DNA of 32,558 nucleotides. Source: Pseudomonas inefficax. Its GTDB lineage: Bacteria > Pseudomonadota > Gammaproteobacteria > Pseudomonadales > Pseudomonadaceae. Shown in pieces: positions 13,295 through 22,010 of this stretch. The first letter of the stretch is position 1; every line of letters begins with the position of its first letter. Below the pieces are notes generated by a model, which worked only from the letters and a program-made list of their open reading frames with translations, was not told where the DNA came from and made no database searches. The stretch covers positions 1-32,558 of the forward strand of contig NZ_OPYN01000069.1 in assembly GCF_900277125.1 (NCBI RefSeq). The letters are read 5' to 3'. Made by a program: the position numbers and the translations under genes.

Positions 13295-15224
13295 AGCCAT
13301 GGCCCGGGTCTGCCGTAAGTGGGCGCCCCCGCCAAGAATGACCATCGCCGAATGGGCCGACAGATTCCGCTGGCTGGCCCCCGAAGAGTCAGCTGCACCA
13401 GGTAAGTACCGCTTCGAGATGACCCCGCACCTGATCTGGCCGGGTGGACCGCTAGAAGCGCTGGACGATCCGAACGTATTCGAGATCGTGGGGCGCAAGT
13501 CAGCCCAGGTAGCCTGGACGTCGGGCGTGCTGGGTAACGCCATCGGCAAATGGATTGATCTCGACCCTTCGCCCATCTTGATCCTGTTTCCCAAGGCTGA
13601 AGCGGCCAAGCAGTACGTCGCGGAAAAGCTGGAGCCGATGATCGAAGCTACCAAGCGGCTGCGGAAGAAGGTCGACCTGCGCAGTCGAAAGTTGCAGCAG
13701 CGCCAGGACTTCAAGCGGTTCCCCGGCGGCTTTCTGAAAATGGTGGGCTCCAACAGCCCGGCCAGTGTGAAGTCCACGCCGGTGCCACGGGTCGCCATTG
13801 AAGAGCCTGATGATTGCAACCTGAACCTGCGGGGGCAGGGGGACAGCATCAAACTGGCGAAAGAGCGTCTCAAGACGTTCCGCCGGTCGAAGATCATCAT
13901 CGGTGGCACGCCGACTATCAAGGGGCTGTCTGCCATCGACGCCGAGCTTGAGCTATCCGATAAGCGTGTTGGCTTGGTGCCGTGCCACGGTTGTGGCCAG
14001 TCCCACGCGCTGAGCTTCGACCACCTGCACTGCGACGAAGACGAGCATTACTTCCACGAGGTTTATGGCAAGCGCAGACCGGAAACGGCTTACTACGCGT
14101 GCCCGCACTGCGGCGAGATCTGGGATGACCATCAGAAGAACGCCAACCTCGCGCATGGATACTGGGAAGCGACGGCTGAATTCCGTGGTATCGCCGGCTA
14201 CATCCTCAATGAGTTGTATGCCAAGTTCCATGGCTCCCGCTTCGAGGTGCTGATGGAAAAGAAGCTGCAGGCGGAATACGCCGTGCGGCAGGGCAACATC
14301 GGTCCGATGATTGCCTTCACCAACAGCTCAATGGGTGAAAGCTACGAGTACAAGAGCGACGCGCCCAAGACGGACGAGCTGGAGAAGCGCGCCGAGCCTT
14401 ATGCCGAGCTGACTGCTCCGAAGGGCACGCTATTGGTCACGGTCGGCGTCGACGTTCAGGGTGATCGTCTCGCCCTGGTCATGGTCGGTTGGGGGAGGGG
14501 CGAGGAGTCCTGGCGATTGTACTGGGGCGAGCTACCAGGCAACCCCATCGATCCGCACGACCCGGTGTGGACAGAATTGGACAAGATCATCGCGACGCCC
14601 ATACCTACCGAAAGCGGTGCGCAGCTTGCCGTGTCGGCAGTCAGCGTCGATAGCTCTGACGGTAATACCAGCGATGCGGTGTACACCTACGTTCGAGATC
14701 GCCAGCGTTTCAACATCATGGCAATCAAGGGCGCATCCATCGACAGCCGGGATAGGGAGATTTTCACCAAGCCGGCCCAGTCGGCAGACACCAGCCAGGA
14801 CAACACCAAGGCCTCGAAGTACGGCTTGCGCGTGTTTATCGTCGGTACCCACAAGGCCAAGACGCTTATCGATGGCCGGATGAAGCTCAAGGGAGCTGGG
14901 CCGGGGCGGATGCACTGGTACAGCGAGATCCGCTCGGATTACTACGAGCAGGTGACCAACGAGGTGCTGGCACCGCACCCGCGTAATCCCAGCAAGATGG
15001 TCTGGCAGAAAAAAGCAGGCCGGCGCAACGAGGCGCTGGACTGCGAGGTGTACGCCTTGCACGCGGCTCGCAGCCTGAAGACGCACCTGCTGCGTGATCA
15101 CGAATGGGACCAGCTGGAGCAGCAGCTGCTTCAGCCCACCCTCTTCACAACTGAGCAGGCGGTGGCGCCGGTTCCCCGCCGTGCGGTTGCGCGCGGCAGA
15201 GGCACACGGAGCCGCGTCAGCTAA
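13218..15224 (+). CDS. terminase large subunit (lambda GpA family)
   Basis: This 668-residue packaging ATPase/nuclease is of the lambda GpA type. MTIAEWADRFRWLAPEESAA corresponds to the conserved N-terminal segment. GRKSAQVAWTSG (about residues 92-103) is the family's deviant Walker A, as in lambda. CHGC and CPHC pairs (about residues 256-300) form a zinc-ribbon-like insert. GVDVQGDRLALVMVGWG (about residue 410) starts the RNase H-like nuclease domain. The start at 13218 has GAGGAGG 10 bases upstream and overlaps the small subunit by 77 bp. The ATG at 13299 (MARVCRKW) is an alternative with a poorer RBS. Confidence 0.95.
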   Translation: MTRTTISLGILTSRTTRRALKKTASKAMARVCRKWAPPPRMTIAEWADRFRWLAPEESAAPGKYRFEMTPHLIWPGGPLEALDDPNVFEIVGRKSAQVAWTSGVLGNAIGKWIDLDPSPILILFPKAEAAKQYVAEKLEPMIEATKRLRKKVDLRSRKLQQRQDFKRFPGGFLKMVGSNSPASVKSTPVPRVAIEEPDDCNLNLRGQGDSIKLAKERLKTFRRSKIIIGGTPTIKGLSAIDAELELSDKRVGLVPCHGCGQSHALSFDHLHCDEDEHYFHEVYGKRRPETAYYACPHCGEIWDDHQKNANLAHGYWEATAEFRGIAGYILNELYAKFHGSRFEVLMEKKLQAEYAVRQGNIGPMIAFTNSSMGESYEYKSDAPKTDELEKRAEPYAELTAPKGTLLVTVGVDVQGDRLALVMVGWGRGEESWRLYWGELPGNPIDPHDPVWTELDKIIATPIPTESGAQLAVSAVSVDSSDGNTSDAVYTYVRDRQRFNIMAIKGASIDSRDREIFTKPAQSADTSQDNTKASKYGLRVFIVGTHKAKTLIDGRMKLKGAGPGRMHWYSEIRSDYYEQVTNEVLAPHPRNPSKMVWQKKAGRRNEALDCEVYALHAARSLKTHLLRDHEWDQLEQQLLQPTLFTTEQAVAPVPRRAVARGRGTRSRVS

Positions 15225-15236
15225 TCGAGGTTCACC

Positions 15237-15452
15237 ATGACAGATGCACAACAACGTCTCGACGAGGTCCGGGCGGCGATCTCGAACGTCCTGAAAAACG
15301 GGCAACGCTTGCGGCGACAGGATCGAGAGGTCCAGCTGGCTGAGCTGAACAGCTTGCGCTTGCTGGAGAAACAGTACGCCACCGAGGTTGCTGCGGAGAC
15401 GGCTGCCCGGCAGGGCCGTGGCCGTAACCGCGTTTCCTACGTGGGGATCTGA
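15237..15452 (+). CDS. head-tail joining protein GpW
   Basis: This 71-residue protein reads MTDAQQRLDEVRAAISNVLK, then LNSLRLLEKQYATEVAAETA, and ends in a short basic tail. Length, helical pattern and position between terminase and portal match lambda gpW, which plugs the portal vertex after packaging. It starts 12 bp after the terminase stop, with GAGG upstream. A separate P2-type baseplate gene also called W lies at 22295-22621. Confidence 0.85.
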   Translation: MTDAQQRLDEVRAAISNVLKNGQRLRRQDREVQLAELNSLRLLEKQYATEVAAETAARQGRGRNRVSYVGI

Positions 15453-15454
15453 CC

Positions 15455-17062
15455 ATGTGGCCGTTCCGAAAGCGGGATTCGGCTGCCGAGCAGCTAATGA
15501 CCGAAGCTATTCGTGTGGCAAGAGCATCAGTCGAGGGGCAGCAGATCGTCGCCCAGGGCGGCGGCGGTGGCGTCGAAACCCGCTGGCGGGGCGCCTCTCG
15601 GGTGCTGCGCAGCGTTTCCAGCTGGATCCCTGGCCTGGGTAGCCCTCGGCGTGACTTTAACCACAGCGAGCGCCGCATGCTGGTGGCCCGCTCCCGCGAT
15701 GCGATGCGCAATCACTTGATCGCCCGCGCGGCGATTACCCGGTTGCGTACCAACGTCGTGGGTACCGGGCTGGTCTGCCGTGCCCAGGTCGATCATGAGG
15801 CGTTGGGCTTGACCGAGGAAGAGGCAGAGCAGCTCAACAGCCAGCTGGACCGCCTGTGGTCGCTGTACGCCGATGATCCACGTGAGTGCGATGCCGAAGC
15901 ATCGCTCAACCACTACCAACTGCAGGCCTTGGTGCTTGTCTCGTCAATGCTGGCAGGTGACGTTTTTGTTGCCAGCCCCGATCAGGAGCGGCCTGGTTGC
16001 ATCTTCAGCACCCGATTGCAGCTGATCGAGTCGGACCGTGTAGGCAACCCGAACGGCGGAATGGATCGGGCGGACTTGGTAGAGGGCGTGGAGTTCGACG
16101 GACTGGGCGCTCCAGTTGCTTACCACGTATGCACTGGCTACCCCGGTGAGCATGTGCTGGGCAAGTCTCTGCAGTGGGAGCGGCTGATGGTGTTCGGTGC
16201 TGAAACCGGGCGTCGTCGGGTGCTGCATGTAATGGCTGACAAAGAGCGGCCAGGGCAGAAGCGCGGCGCACCGTACCTGTCCCCAGTGCTTGAGCCACTG
16301 CAGAAGCTGGAGCGGTACAGCAGCGCAGAGCTGATGGCAGCGGTGATCTCGGCAATGTTCACCGTTTTCATCAAGAAGGGCGACAACTTCAATAATAACA
16401 ACCTGCCCATGTCCGCACTGACGGAGGAGCAACCGGGAGGTGATGACACCTCCGACGGTGCAATAGCACTGGGGGAAGGGGCCATCGTTGACCTGGGCGT
16501 GGGTGAGGAGCCAGTGGTGGCCAACCCCAGCCGGCCCAACGCCCAGTTCGATCCGTTCTTCACCGCAGTGGTGAAAGAAATCGGCGCCGCATTGGAGCTG
16601 CCGCTGGAGGAATTGCTGTTGCATTACAGCAGCAGCTACAGCGCTGCCCGGGCGGCCATGCTACAGGCCTGGCGGTTTTACAGCCTACGCCGCTGGTGGC
16701 TGGCTTGTGATTTCTGCCAGCCAAGCCGCGAGTTGATCATCGACGAGGCCGTTGCACGGGGGTTGGTCGAACTTCCGGGTTACAACGACCCAGCCAAGCG
16801 CAAGGCCTATTGCCAGGCAATCTGGATTGGCCCGGCCCGTGGCGCGATCGATGAGCTTAAGGAAGCCAATGCGGCGGGTAAGCGCATCGAGATCGGCGTG
16901 AGCAACGAGACGCTGGAGACGGCTGCCATGACCGGTGAGCCCTGGCAGCAGGTGATCCGTCAGCGCACTCGCGAAGTTACCTACCGACGCGAGCACAACA
17001 TGCAGGCCCTGCCAAAGAGCGGGCTTGAGCCTTCGCCTGAATCCAACCCCAAAGAGGAATAA
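15455..17062 (+). CDS. portal protein (lambda GpB family)
   Basis: This 535-residue protein matches the lambda portal family. RSRDAMRNHLIARAAITRLR and NVVGTGLVCRAQ are near the N-terminus. LVSSMLAGDVFVASPDQER is in the middle, with RGAPYLSPVLEPLQKLERYS (about residue 275) and LELPLEELLLHYSSSYSAAR (about residue 375) further on. It forms the dodecameric DNA channel at the head vertex. It starts two bases after the GpW stop. A glycine run (QGGGGGVE, about residues 34-41) precedes the conserved part. Confidence 0.94.
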   Translation: MWPFRKRDSAAEQLMTEAIRVARASVEGQQIVAQGGGGGVETRWRGASRVLRSVSSWIPGLGSPRRDFNHSERRMLVARSRDAMRNHLIARAAITRLRTNVVGTGLVCRAQVDHEALGLTEEEAEQLNSQLDRLWSLYADDPRECDAEASLNHYQLQALVLVSSMLAGDVFVASPDQERPGCIFSTRLQLIESDRVGNPNGGMDRADLVEGVEFDGLGAPVAYHVCTGYPGEHVLGKSLQWERLMVFGAETGRRRVLHVMADKERPGQKRGAPYLSPVLEPLQKLERYSSAELMAAVISAMFTVFIKKGDNFNNNNLPMSALTEEQPGGDDTSDGAIALGEGAIVDLGVGEEPVVANPSRPNAQFDPFFTAVVKEIGAALELPLEELLLHYSSSYSAARAAMLQAWRFYSLRRWWLACDFCQPSRELIIDEAVARGLVELPGYNDPAKRKAYCQAIWIGPARGAIDELKEANAAGKRIEIGVSNETLETAAMTGEPWQQVIRQRTREVTYRREHNMQALPKSGLEPSPESNPKEE

Positions 17063-17064
17063 AC

Positions 17065-18285
17065 ATGCCTCGAGCACTTGAGCTGGCTGCCTCGCAGCCC
17101 TGGCTGATGATGCCCGACGCCTTGGACAACCTGCTGACCATCTCCGACCGCATGGGCGATCCGGTGGCGCTGGCGACCAAGCGCGGTGAGCGACTGGACG
17201 AAACCCGACGAGTCACCATGCGCGGCAGCGTGGCGGTGGTGCCAGTCACCGGCCCGATCTTTCGGTACGCCAACCTTTTCACCGAGATCAGCGGAGCAAC
17301 CAGCACCCAGATCCTGGCGACCGACATCCAGCGCGCGCTGGACGACCCCAAGGTCAAATCCATCGTGCTCAACATCGACAGTCCAGGTGGCGTGGCCTCG
17401 GGCATCAACGAACTGGCCGAGATGATCTACGCCGGGCGGGACCGCAAACGGATTGTTGCCTACATCGGCGGCATCGGTGCTAGCGCGGCCTACTGGATCG
17501 CCTCAGCAGCGGGCGAGATCGTTATCGATGAGGCCAGCCTGGCTGGCAGCATCGGCGTCGTTGTAGAGGCCGTGGTCGAAGACGAAAAGAAGACCGGTCG
17601 CACGCGCTATCAGATTGTCAGTCGCAACGCACCGAACAAGCGGCCCGACCTCGGCACTGAGGAAGGCCGCGCCAAGATGGGCGAGACCATCGACGCGATG
17701 GCTGAAGTTTTCGTGGGCAAGGTTGCCCGCAACCTGGGCGTGGCTGCCGAAAAAGTGCCCGAGATGGGCGACCACGGCGGCATTCGTGTCGGCGTCGACG
17801 CCGTCAAGCACGGCCTGGCCCACCGCGTGGGCTCGCTGGAATCCCTGATCACCGAACTGGCCAAGCCGGCCATCAACTCTCCAAGGATACACACCATGAC
17901 TACCGTCAAGACCACGGCAGAACTGCGCGCGGCCATTGCCGCTGGCACCGACCCAAACACTATCGAGATCGCCCAGGCCGATCAGCCTGACACCGCAGCG
18001 ATCCGTGCCGAGGCCGCTACCGCTGAGCGCGAGCGCATCAAGGGTATCAACAGCCTGGCAGTCAAAGGCTTCGAGAAGGAAATCGGTGCGGCAATCGACG
18101 ATGGCAGCTCAGTGGAAGCCACCGCGCTGGTGCTGTTCAAGGCCTCACAGGATCGCGGTATCTCGCTAGCCGGGATCAAGGGCGATGCGCAAGGCGTCAC
18201 CGGCACCACCCCGCCGGAAGGCGGCAAAGGAGGCGAGCGCAAGGTCGCCGTCAGCGCAATCGTGTCTGGCGCAGCGCGCCGTTAA
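17065..18285 (+). CDS. S49/ClpP-like head maturation protease with C-terminal scaffold domain (lambda GpC/Nu3 type)
   Basis: This 406-residue protein has an N-terminal S49 protease domain: VLNIDSPGGVASGINELAEM (oxyanion region) and YIGGIGASAAYWIASAA with nucleophile S140. K192 in RNAPNKRPDL is a candidate catalytic lysine. From about residue 278 the sequence changes to a charged, helical scaffold-like segment (TTVKTTAELRAAIAAGTDPN, ATAERERIKGINSLAVKGFE). This is the lambda C/Nu3 layout. An in-frame internal ATG with its own RBS lies at 17896. GAGGAA before the ATG at 17065 overlaps the portal stop. Confidence 0.92.
   Translation: MPRALELAASQPWLMMPDALDNLLTISDRMGDPVALATKRGERLDETRRVTMRGSVAVVPVTGPIFRYANLFTEISGATSTQILATDIQRALDDPKVKSIVLNIDSPGGVASGINELAEMIYAGRDRKRIVAYIGGIGASAAYWIASAAGEIVIDEASLAGSIGVVVEAVVEDEKKTGRTRYQIVSRNAPNKRPDLGTEEGRAKMGETIDAMAEVFVGKVARNLGVAAEKVPEMGDHGGIRVGVDAVKHGLAHRVGSLESLITELAKPAINSPRIHTMTTVKTTAELRAAIAAGTDPNTIEIAQADQPDTAAIRAEAATAERERIKGINSLAVKGFEKEIGAAIDDGSSVEATALVLFKASQDRGISLAGIKGDAQGVTGTTPPEGGKGGERKVAVSAIVSGAARR
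17896..18285 (+). CDS. internal in-frame start: scaffold protein (Nu3-like)
   Basis: The ATG at 17896 is codon 278 of the protease gene. AAGGA (17883-17887) lies 8 bases before it, and the start coincides with the junction between protease and scaffold-like sequence. The product would be 129 residues, helical and charged (AATAERERIKGINSLAVKGF). In lambda the scaffold Nu3 is made this way from within gene C. The RBS and frame are seen directly; production of the short protein is inferred. Confidence 0.7.
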   Translation: MTTVKTTAELRAAIAAGTDPNTIEIAQADQPDTAAIRAEAATAERERIKGINSLAVKGFEKEIGAAIDDGSSVEATALVLFKASQDRGISLAGIKGDAQGVTGTTPPEGGKGGERKVAVSAIVSGAARR

Positions 18286-18298
18286 TTAGGAGCCCCTC

Positions 18299-18649
18299 AT
18301 GGCAAACCCCGACCGCAAGACCTACCTGCCGCGCGAACTCTCGGCAGGTGATTTCCCCATCGTGATGGACACCGGCGTCATCGCTGCTGGCCAGCAGTTG
18401 TCCCGTGGTGCTGTGCTGGGCCAGGTCACCGGCTCTGGTGAATATCTGCTGTGCAAGGCCGCAGCTGAGGACGGCTCCCAGGCGCCTACGGCGATCCTCG
18501 ATCAGGACGTAGACGCCACCGATGGCGCAAAAAGTGCGCCCATTCGCCTGACCGGCCAAGTGCTGGGCAGTCAACTCACCCTTGGTGAGGGCTTGACCCT
18601 GGCGGCTGCGAAAGCGGCGCTGCGTCCTCTCTGCCTTTTCGTTCGTTAA
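18299..18649 (+). CDS. head decoration protein (lambda GpD family)
   Basis: This 116-residue protein reads MANPDRKTYLPRELSAGDFP, then GVIAAGQQLSRGAVLGQVTG, then LDQDVDATDGAKSAPIRLTG. It is beta-rich, with the length and position of lambda gpD, which binds as trimers on the expanded capsid. AGGAG lies just upstream. It sits between the protease/scaffold and the major capsid gene, as in lambda. Confidence 0.9.
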   Translation: MANPDRKTYLPRELSAGDFPIVMDTGVIAAGQQLSRGAVLGQVTGSGEYLLCKAAAEDGSQAPTAILDQDVDATDGAKSAPIRLTGQVLGSQLTLGEGLTLAAAKAALRPLCLFVR

Positions 18650-18660
18650 TCGGAGCCCAC

Positions 18661-19692
18661 ATGACTGACATTTTCGACACCCTGACCATGCTGGAAGCCG
18701 TTGAGCAGATGCCGACGCCGCGTCGCTTCCTCATGGACACTTTCTTCAACGCCTCTGCCCCCGAGACCTTCCCGACCGAGACGGTGACTATCGACATCGT
18801 GAAAGGGCAGCGCAAAATGGCGCCGTTCGTTCATCCAACCCTGCCGGGCAGCGTGTCGCTGCGCACCGGCTTCTCGTCGTCCACCTACCAGCCGCCCTAC
18901 ATTCAGCCCAAGCGCGTGACGCGGGCCGAGCAGATCCTGAAGCGCAGTGCTGGTGAAACGCCATTCTCGACCCGTACCGCCCTGGAGCGTGCTGGCGAGC
19001 GGCTCGGCCGTGACCTGGTGGACCTCGACGGTGAGATCACCCGCCGTGAAGAGTGGATGTGCGCCCAGGCACTGACCACCGGGCGTATCCGGGTTGTTGG
19101 TGACGGGGTGGACGACACGATCGACTTCCTGATGGAGGACACCCATAAGGTCGCCCTCGCCACCGGCCGTTGGAATACGGCAGGTTCCGACCCCATTGCC
19201 AACCTGCGTCAATGGCGCCGCCTGATCGCCAAAGACTCCGGGCGGTCTGCCAACGTCGCGGTGCTTAGTGGCGAGGCGCAGGATGCCTTCCAGAGCAATG
19301 AACTGGTGATGAAGCAGCTAAACACCCGGCGTGTGGATATGGGCTTGATCAAGCCAGAAGAGTTGCCCGACGGGGTCACTTACTTGGGCTACCTAAATGA
19401 CCCAGGTGTCGATCTTTACACGTATGACGAGTGGTACCTGGCTGATGAGGGCGGTGAGATGCCGATGGTGCCAGCTGGTGGACTGATCCTTGGTTCCACC
19501 TCGACCCGTAACGCCATGCTGTACGCGGCTATTCAGGACTTGGACGCCATCGAGAGTGGCCTGGTAGAAGCTGCGCGTTTCCCGAAGAGCTGGGTCACCA
19601 AAGAGCCGAGCCAGCGCTGGCTGAAGTTGCAGTCGGCCCCGCTGCCCGGGATGTTGGAACCAAACGCTTTCCTCTACGCCAAGGTGGTGTGA
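18661..19692 (+). CDS. major capsid protein (lambda GpE family)
   Basis: This 343-residue protein is close in length to lambda gpE (341). Family features include FLMDTFFNASAPETFPTETV, APFVHPTLPGSVSLRTGFSS, and YQPPYIQPKRVTRAEQILKR (the P-domain/E-loop region). The C-terminal part contains FPKSWVTKEPSQRWLKLQSA then LPGMLEPNAF. It forms the HK97-fold shell. It starts 11 bp after the decoration gene, with CGGAG upstream. Confidence 0.95.
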   Translation: MTDIFDTLTMLEAVEQMPTPRRFLMDTFFNASAPETFPTETVTIDIVKGQRKMAPFVHPTLPGSVSLRTGFSSSTYQPPYIQPKRVTRAEQILKRSAGETPFSTRTALERAGERLGRDLVDLDGEITRREEWMCAQALTTGRIRVVGDGVDDTIDFLMEDTHKVALATGRWNTAGSDPIANLRQWRRLIAKDSGRSANVAVLSGEAQDAFQSNELVMKQLNTRRVDMGLIKPEELPDGVTYLGYLNDPGVDLYTYDEWYLADEGGEMPMVPAGGLILGSTSTRNAMLYAAIQDLDAIESGLVEAARFPKSWVTKEPSQRWLKLQSAPLPGMLEPNAFLYAKVV

Positions 19693-19693
19693 C

Positions 19694-19876
19694 ATGGCTG
19701 CCAAGATCGAGTACGTGGTGGCGGACGGCTGCATTCAGGATGGGACAAACGTCGTCCAAAAGGGTGAGGTCTTCATGTCGTCCAACAAGGAGGTGCTGGA
19801 GCTGCTTATCGAAGAGGGGAAGATTACTCCTCGCGGCAAGCTGCCGAGCAAGGACGAACAAGACGGCGGTGACTGA
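19694..19876 (+). CDS. small head-region hypothetical protein
   Basis: This 60-residue protein reads MAAKIEYVVADGCIQDGTNV, then KGEVFMSSNKEVLELLIEEG, and ends in an acidic tail. It starts one base after the capsid stop. Small proteins with this 'ADGxIxDG...KGE' pattern often follow the capsid gene in such prophages. Function is unknown; it is not lambda gpFI by sequence. Confidence 0.75.
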   Translation: MAAKIEYVVADGCIQDGTNVVQKGEVFMSSNKEVLELLIEEGKITPRGKLPSKDEQDGGD

Positions 19877-19878
19877 TC

Positions 19879-20202
19879 GTGGGCTTCCGTGACCAGGTGG
19901 CGTTCATGGACCGGGCGCTGCTGGATGCCCTGGGTGACGAGGCTGAAATCGAAGGGGTAGCCGATCCGGTACCGGGATTCTTTTCGGCCCCCTGGCTCCA
20001 GCCCAAGCTTGGCCAGATCAACACAGGGGTCCGCGAGCCAGTTTTTGCGGTTCGCATCGCCCAGGCGAATGGCATTAAGGAGGGGATGCACCTGGTGATC
20101 AAGCTTGCGCCCGAGGATGGTGGTGGGCGTTACGTCATCGCGGGCAGGAAGCCTGACGGGACCGGTTGGATCAACCTGACACTGCGTGAGGTGCGTTCAT
20201 GA
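19879..20202 (+). CDS. head-tail attachment protein (lambda GpFII-like)
   Basis: This 107-residue protein has a GTG start at 19879: GFRDQVAFMDRALLDALGDE, then a beta-rich body (GVREPVFAVRIAQANGIKEG) and GGRYVIAGRKPDGTGWINLT. Length, position after the capsid gene and the 'F..DR.ll..LGD.a' N-terminus fit the phage-attachment family of lambda gpFII (117 residues). The RBS is weak and translation may be coupled to the preceding gene, whose stop is two bases away. Its stop overlaps the next ATG as ATGA. Confidence 0.7.
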   Translation: MGFRDQVAFMDRALLDALGDEAEIEGVADPVPGFFSAPWLQPKLGQINTGVREPVFAVRIAQANGIKEGMHLVIKLAPEDGGGRYVIAGRKPDGTGWINLTLREVRS

Positions 20203-20867
20203 GTGTTGGCAGTTACCACAAGGAGTCGGCAAGCAGCGGCCTGATCACGCTGCAGGCAAGGCCCCAAGACGTAAGAGGCTTTGAGCAGTTCGCTCAGTTG
20301 GTGCCCAAAGCTATTGCTGCAGCGCAGCGGCGAGCCATCAATAAGACCCTTCGCTGGCTCAGAGGCAAGATTGCCCGCGAAGTAGGTGTTCAGGAGCGCA
20401 TCGCTATATCTGCCGTGCGAAAGCGCTTGCTGGCTTACCCAATGGGCAGCAACGGTCAGGGCAAGCTTTGGTTCGGGATCAAACCGATTGAGGCCAGCCG
20501 CGCTGGTCGGCCTCGGCAAACTCGCGCCGGGGTATCGGTAGCGGGGCGGCATTACAAAGGTGCCTTCTACCGCCGTGTTTATGGCGACCAGGCTGATATC
20601 TGGATCCGTGCGGGCAGCAAGCATTTCACGGATGAAGACTACCCCGACAGCATGATCGAGGTGCGTCGAAAGGGGCGCTCGGGTTGGATTGCTGAATCCA
20701 GCAGCATTGGCCGTTTCCCGCTAGCCAAGGCAAAAATCTCACTTGAAGACGTCCGGCCTCATTTCGAGACCTGGACCAATCGCGCCCACGACCGGTTGCT
20801 AGTGGTCATGAAGCAAGAGTTGAACTTCGAGCTGCAAAAATTTTTGCGGAGGACTGGCAATGGCTGA
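20199..20867 (+). CDS. minor tail protein Z-like (neck/tail joining)
   Basis: This 222-residue basic protein has the GpZ pattern: VPKAIAAAQRRAINKTLRWL, then RGKIAREVGVQERIAISAVR, later VSVAGRHYKGAFYRRVYG, and GRFPLAKAKISLEDVRPHFE near the C-terminus. In lambda, gpZ connects the tail to the head. It is the last clearly lambda-type morphogenesis gene before the P2-type tail genes. It is coupled to GpFII by ATGA and overlaps the next gene by 8 bp. Confidence 0.75.
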   Translation: MSVGSYHKESASSGLITLQARPQDVRGFEQFAQLVPKAIAAAQRRAINKTLRWLRGKIAREVGVQERIAISAVRKRLLAYPMGSNGQGKLWFGIKPIEASRAGRPRQTRAGVSVAGRHYKGAFYRRVYGDQADIWIRAGSKHFTDEDYPDSMIEVRRKGRSGWIAESSSIGRFPLAKAKISLEDVRPHFETWTNRAHDRLLVVMKQELNFELQKFLRRTGNG

Positions 20868-21390
20868 TGAGCCGATACCGCTTTCCCAGATATACGCTGC
20901 GATTGAGCAGCACATCGGGGCTGCAATACCTGGTCTCGCTTATGTCGGAACCATGCCAGCAGGCATCGATGTCGTTCCGGTGCCAGCCGTCGTGTTGGAG
21001 CTGGCCGGGTTTGATGATGCGGACAAGGATCCGGGTACCGGTGAGACCGCAGTTGATGCCCGTTTTGAGGCGCGCGTGATCGTGGGGGCCGAAGAGGAAA
21101 ACTGCCTCCATGTAGCTGCGTTTGTCTCGGCTCAACTGGCTGTGTTGCTGCGTATGCAGTCATGGGGCTTGGCTGTGGAGTTCGCCCAGTTTGTGCGGGC
21201 GGAGCGGGACTGGAGCCGGCCAGAGCTGGATAGTTTCGCGGTTTGGGTCGTCGAATGGACTCAGATTATTTACCTGGGCGAAGAGGAGTGGCCCTGGCCA
21301 CGAGAGCCCGGCCCATTGAAGTTCGCCTTCGACCCGGACAGTGGCCCCGGCAACGAGGATCAGTATCGAGAGCCGGAGGCGCTGGCATGA
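20860..21390 (+). CDS. tail-completion-position hypothetical protein
   Basis: This 176-residue acidic protein reads [20 protein letters not shown], then [20 protein letters not shown], and [20 protein letters not shown], with a Trp-rich C-terminal region ([15 protein letters not shown]). The alpha/beta pattern and the place between GpZ and GpV suggest a tail terminator or completion role like lambda gpU or P2 gpR/S. That is based on position only. It ends with an ATGA overlap into GpV, exactly at the lambda/P2 module boundary. Confidence 0.75.
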   Translation: MADEPIPLSQIYAAIEQHIGAAIPGLAYVGTMPAGIDVVPVPAVVLELAGFDDADKDPGTGETAVDARFEARVIVGAEEENCLHVAAFVSAQLAVLLRMQSWGLAVEFAQFVRAERDWSRPELDSFAVWVVEWTQIIYLGEEEWPWPREPGPLKFAFDPDSGPGNEDQYREPEALA

Positions 21391-21968
21391 GTTACGCGGC
21401 CGCGCAGATGGACCGCATGCTGGCCGGCCTGGTGATCCCCTGTTACGTCGTGGCGGTCGACCTGGTCGCCGCCAAGGTGCGGGTGACCGACGGCGGCGAC
21501 TGGACGAGCGCCTGGGTGCGCTGGCATGCCCTTGCCGCTGGCAAGGCCCGCCACTGGCGCGCGCCGAGCATGGGCGAGCAGGGTGTGCTGGTGAGCCCGA
21601 GCGGCGAGCCTGCGCAAGGGACGTTCGTTCCAGGGCTGTATGGCAACGCTGGTGCCCAGCCGGACAACCGCGACCATGTCGAGGTGTGGCGTTTCGATGA
21701 TGGCGGCTCCCTGGCCTACGACTGGGCGGCCAAGAGCTACACCATCAAGCTGCCCAGTGGCACGGTCAACATCGAGGTCGGCAGCAGCAAGGCAGTGATC
21801 ACTGACGCTGCGATCAATGCCGAGTCGGCCGCGATCAAGGCCAAGGCGCCGGTCATCACCTTGGAAGGCAGCGTGGAGATTGTCGGGCCGTTACGAGTAA
21901 CGGGCGACATCCTCGGCCTTGGGAAAATCATCGACACCGCCGGGAACACGGCGAACCACAAGCACTGA
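21387..21968 (+). CDS. baseplate spike protein (P2 GpV family)
   Basis: This 193-residue protein has an OB-fold N-terminal part ([60 protein letters not shown]) typical of GpV. A repetitive beta stretch follows ([20 protein letters not shown], then [20 protein letters not shown]) and would form the trimeric spike shaft. It ends in HKH, matching the H-x-H that coordinates iron at the P2 spike tip. The start at 21387 is fixed by the ATGA overlap. Confidence 0.92.
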   Translation: MSYAAAQMDRMLAGLVIPCYVVAVDLVAAKVRVTDGGDWTSAWVRWHALAAGKARHWRAPSMGEQGVLVSPSGEPAQGTFVPGLYGNAGAQPDNRDHVEVWRFDDGGSLAYDWAAKSYTIKLPSGTVNIEVGSSKAVITDAAINAESAAIKAKAPVITLEGSVEIVGPLRVTGDILGLGKIIDTAGNTANHKH

Positions 21969-21969
21969 C

Positions 21970-21996
21970 AGCCCGCATTCGCGGGCTTTGTCTTTT
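21970..21996 (+). terminator. intrinsic terminator after GpV
   Basis: AGCCCGC (21970-21976) pairs with GCGGGCT (21981-21987) around a 4-base loop. TTGTCTTTT follows. It begins 2 bases after the GpV stop, inside the late transcription unit, so readthrough or antitermination is needed for the downstream tail genes. Confidence 0.8.
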
Positions 21997-22010
21997 CTGG
22001 AGCATCACAT

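Noticed and set aside
12304..13398. 364-codon minus-strand frame opposite holin and small terminase
   Set aside because: Serine-rich artefact of GC-rich antisense; the plus-strand genes are clear.
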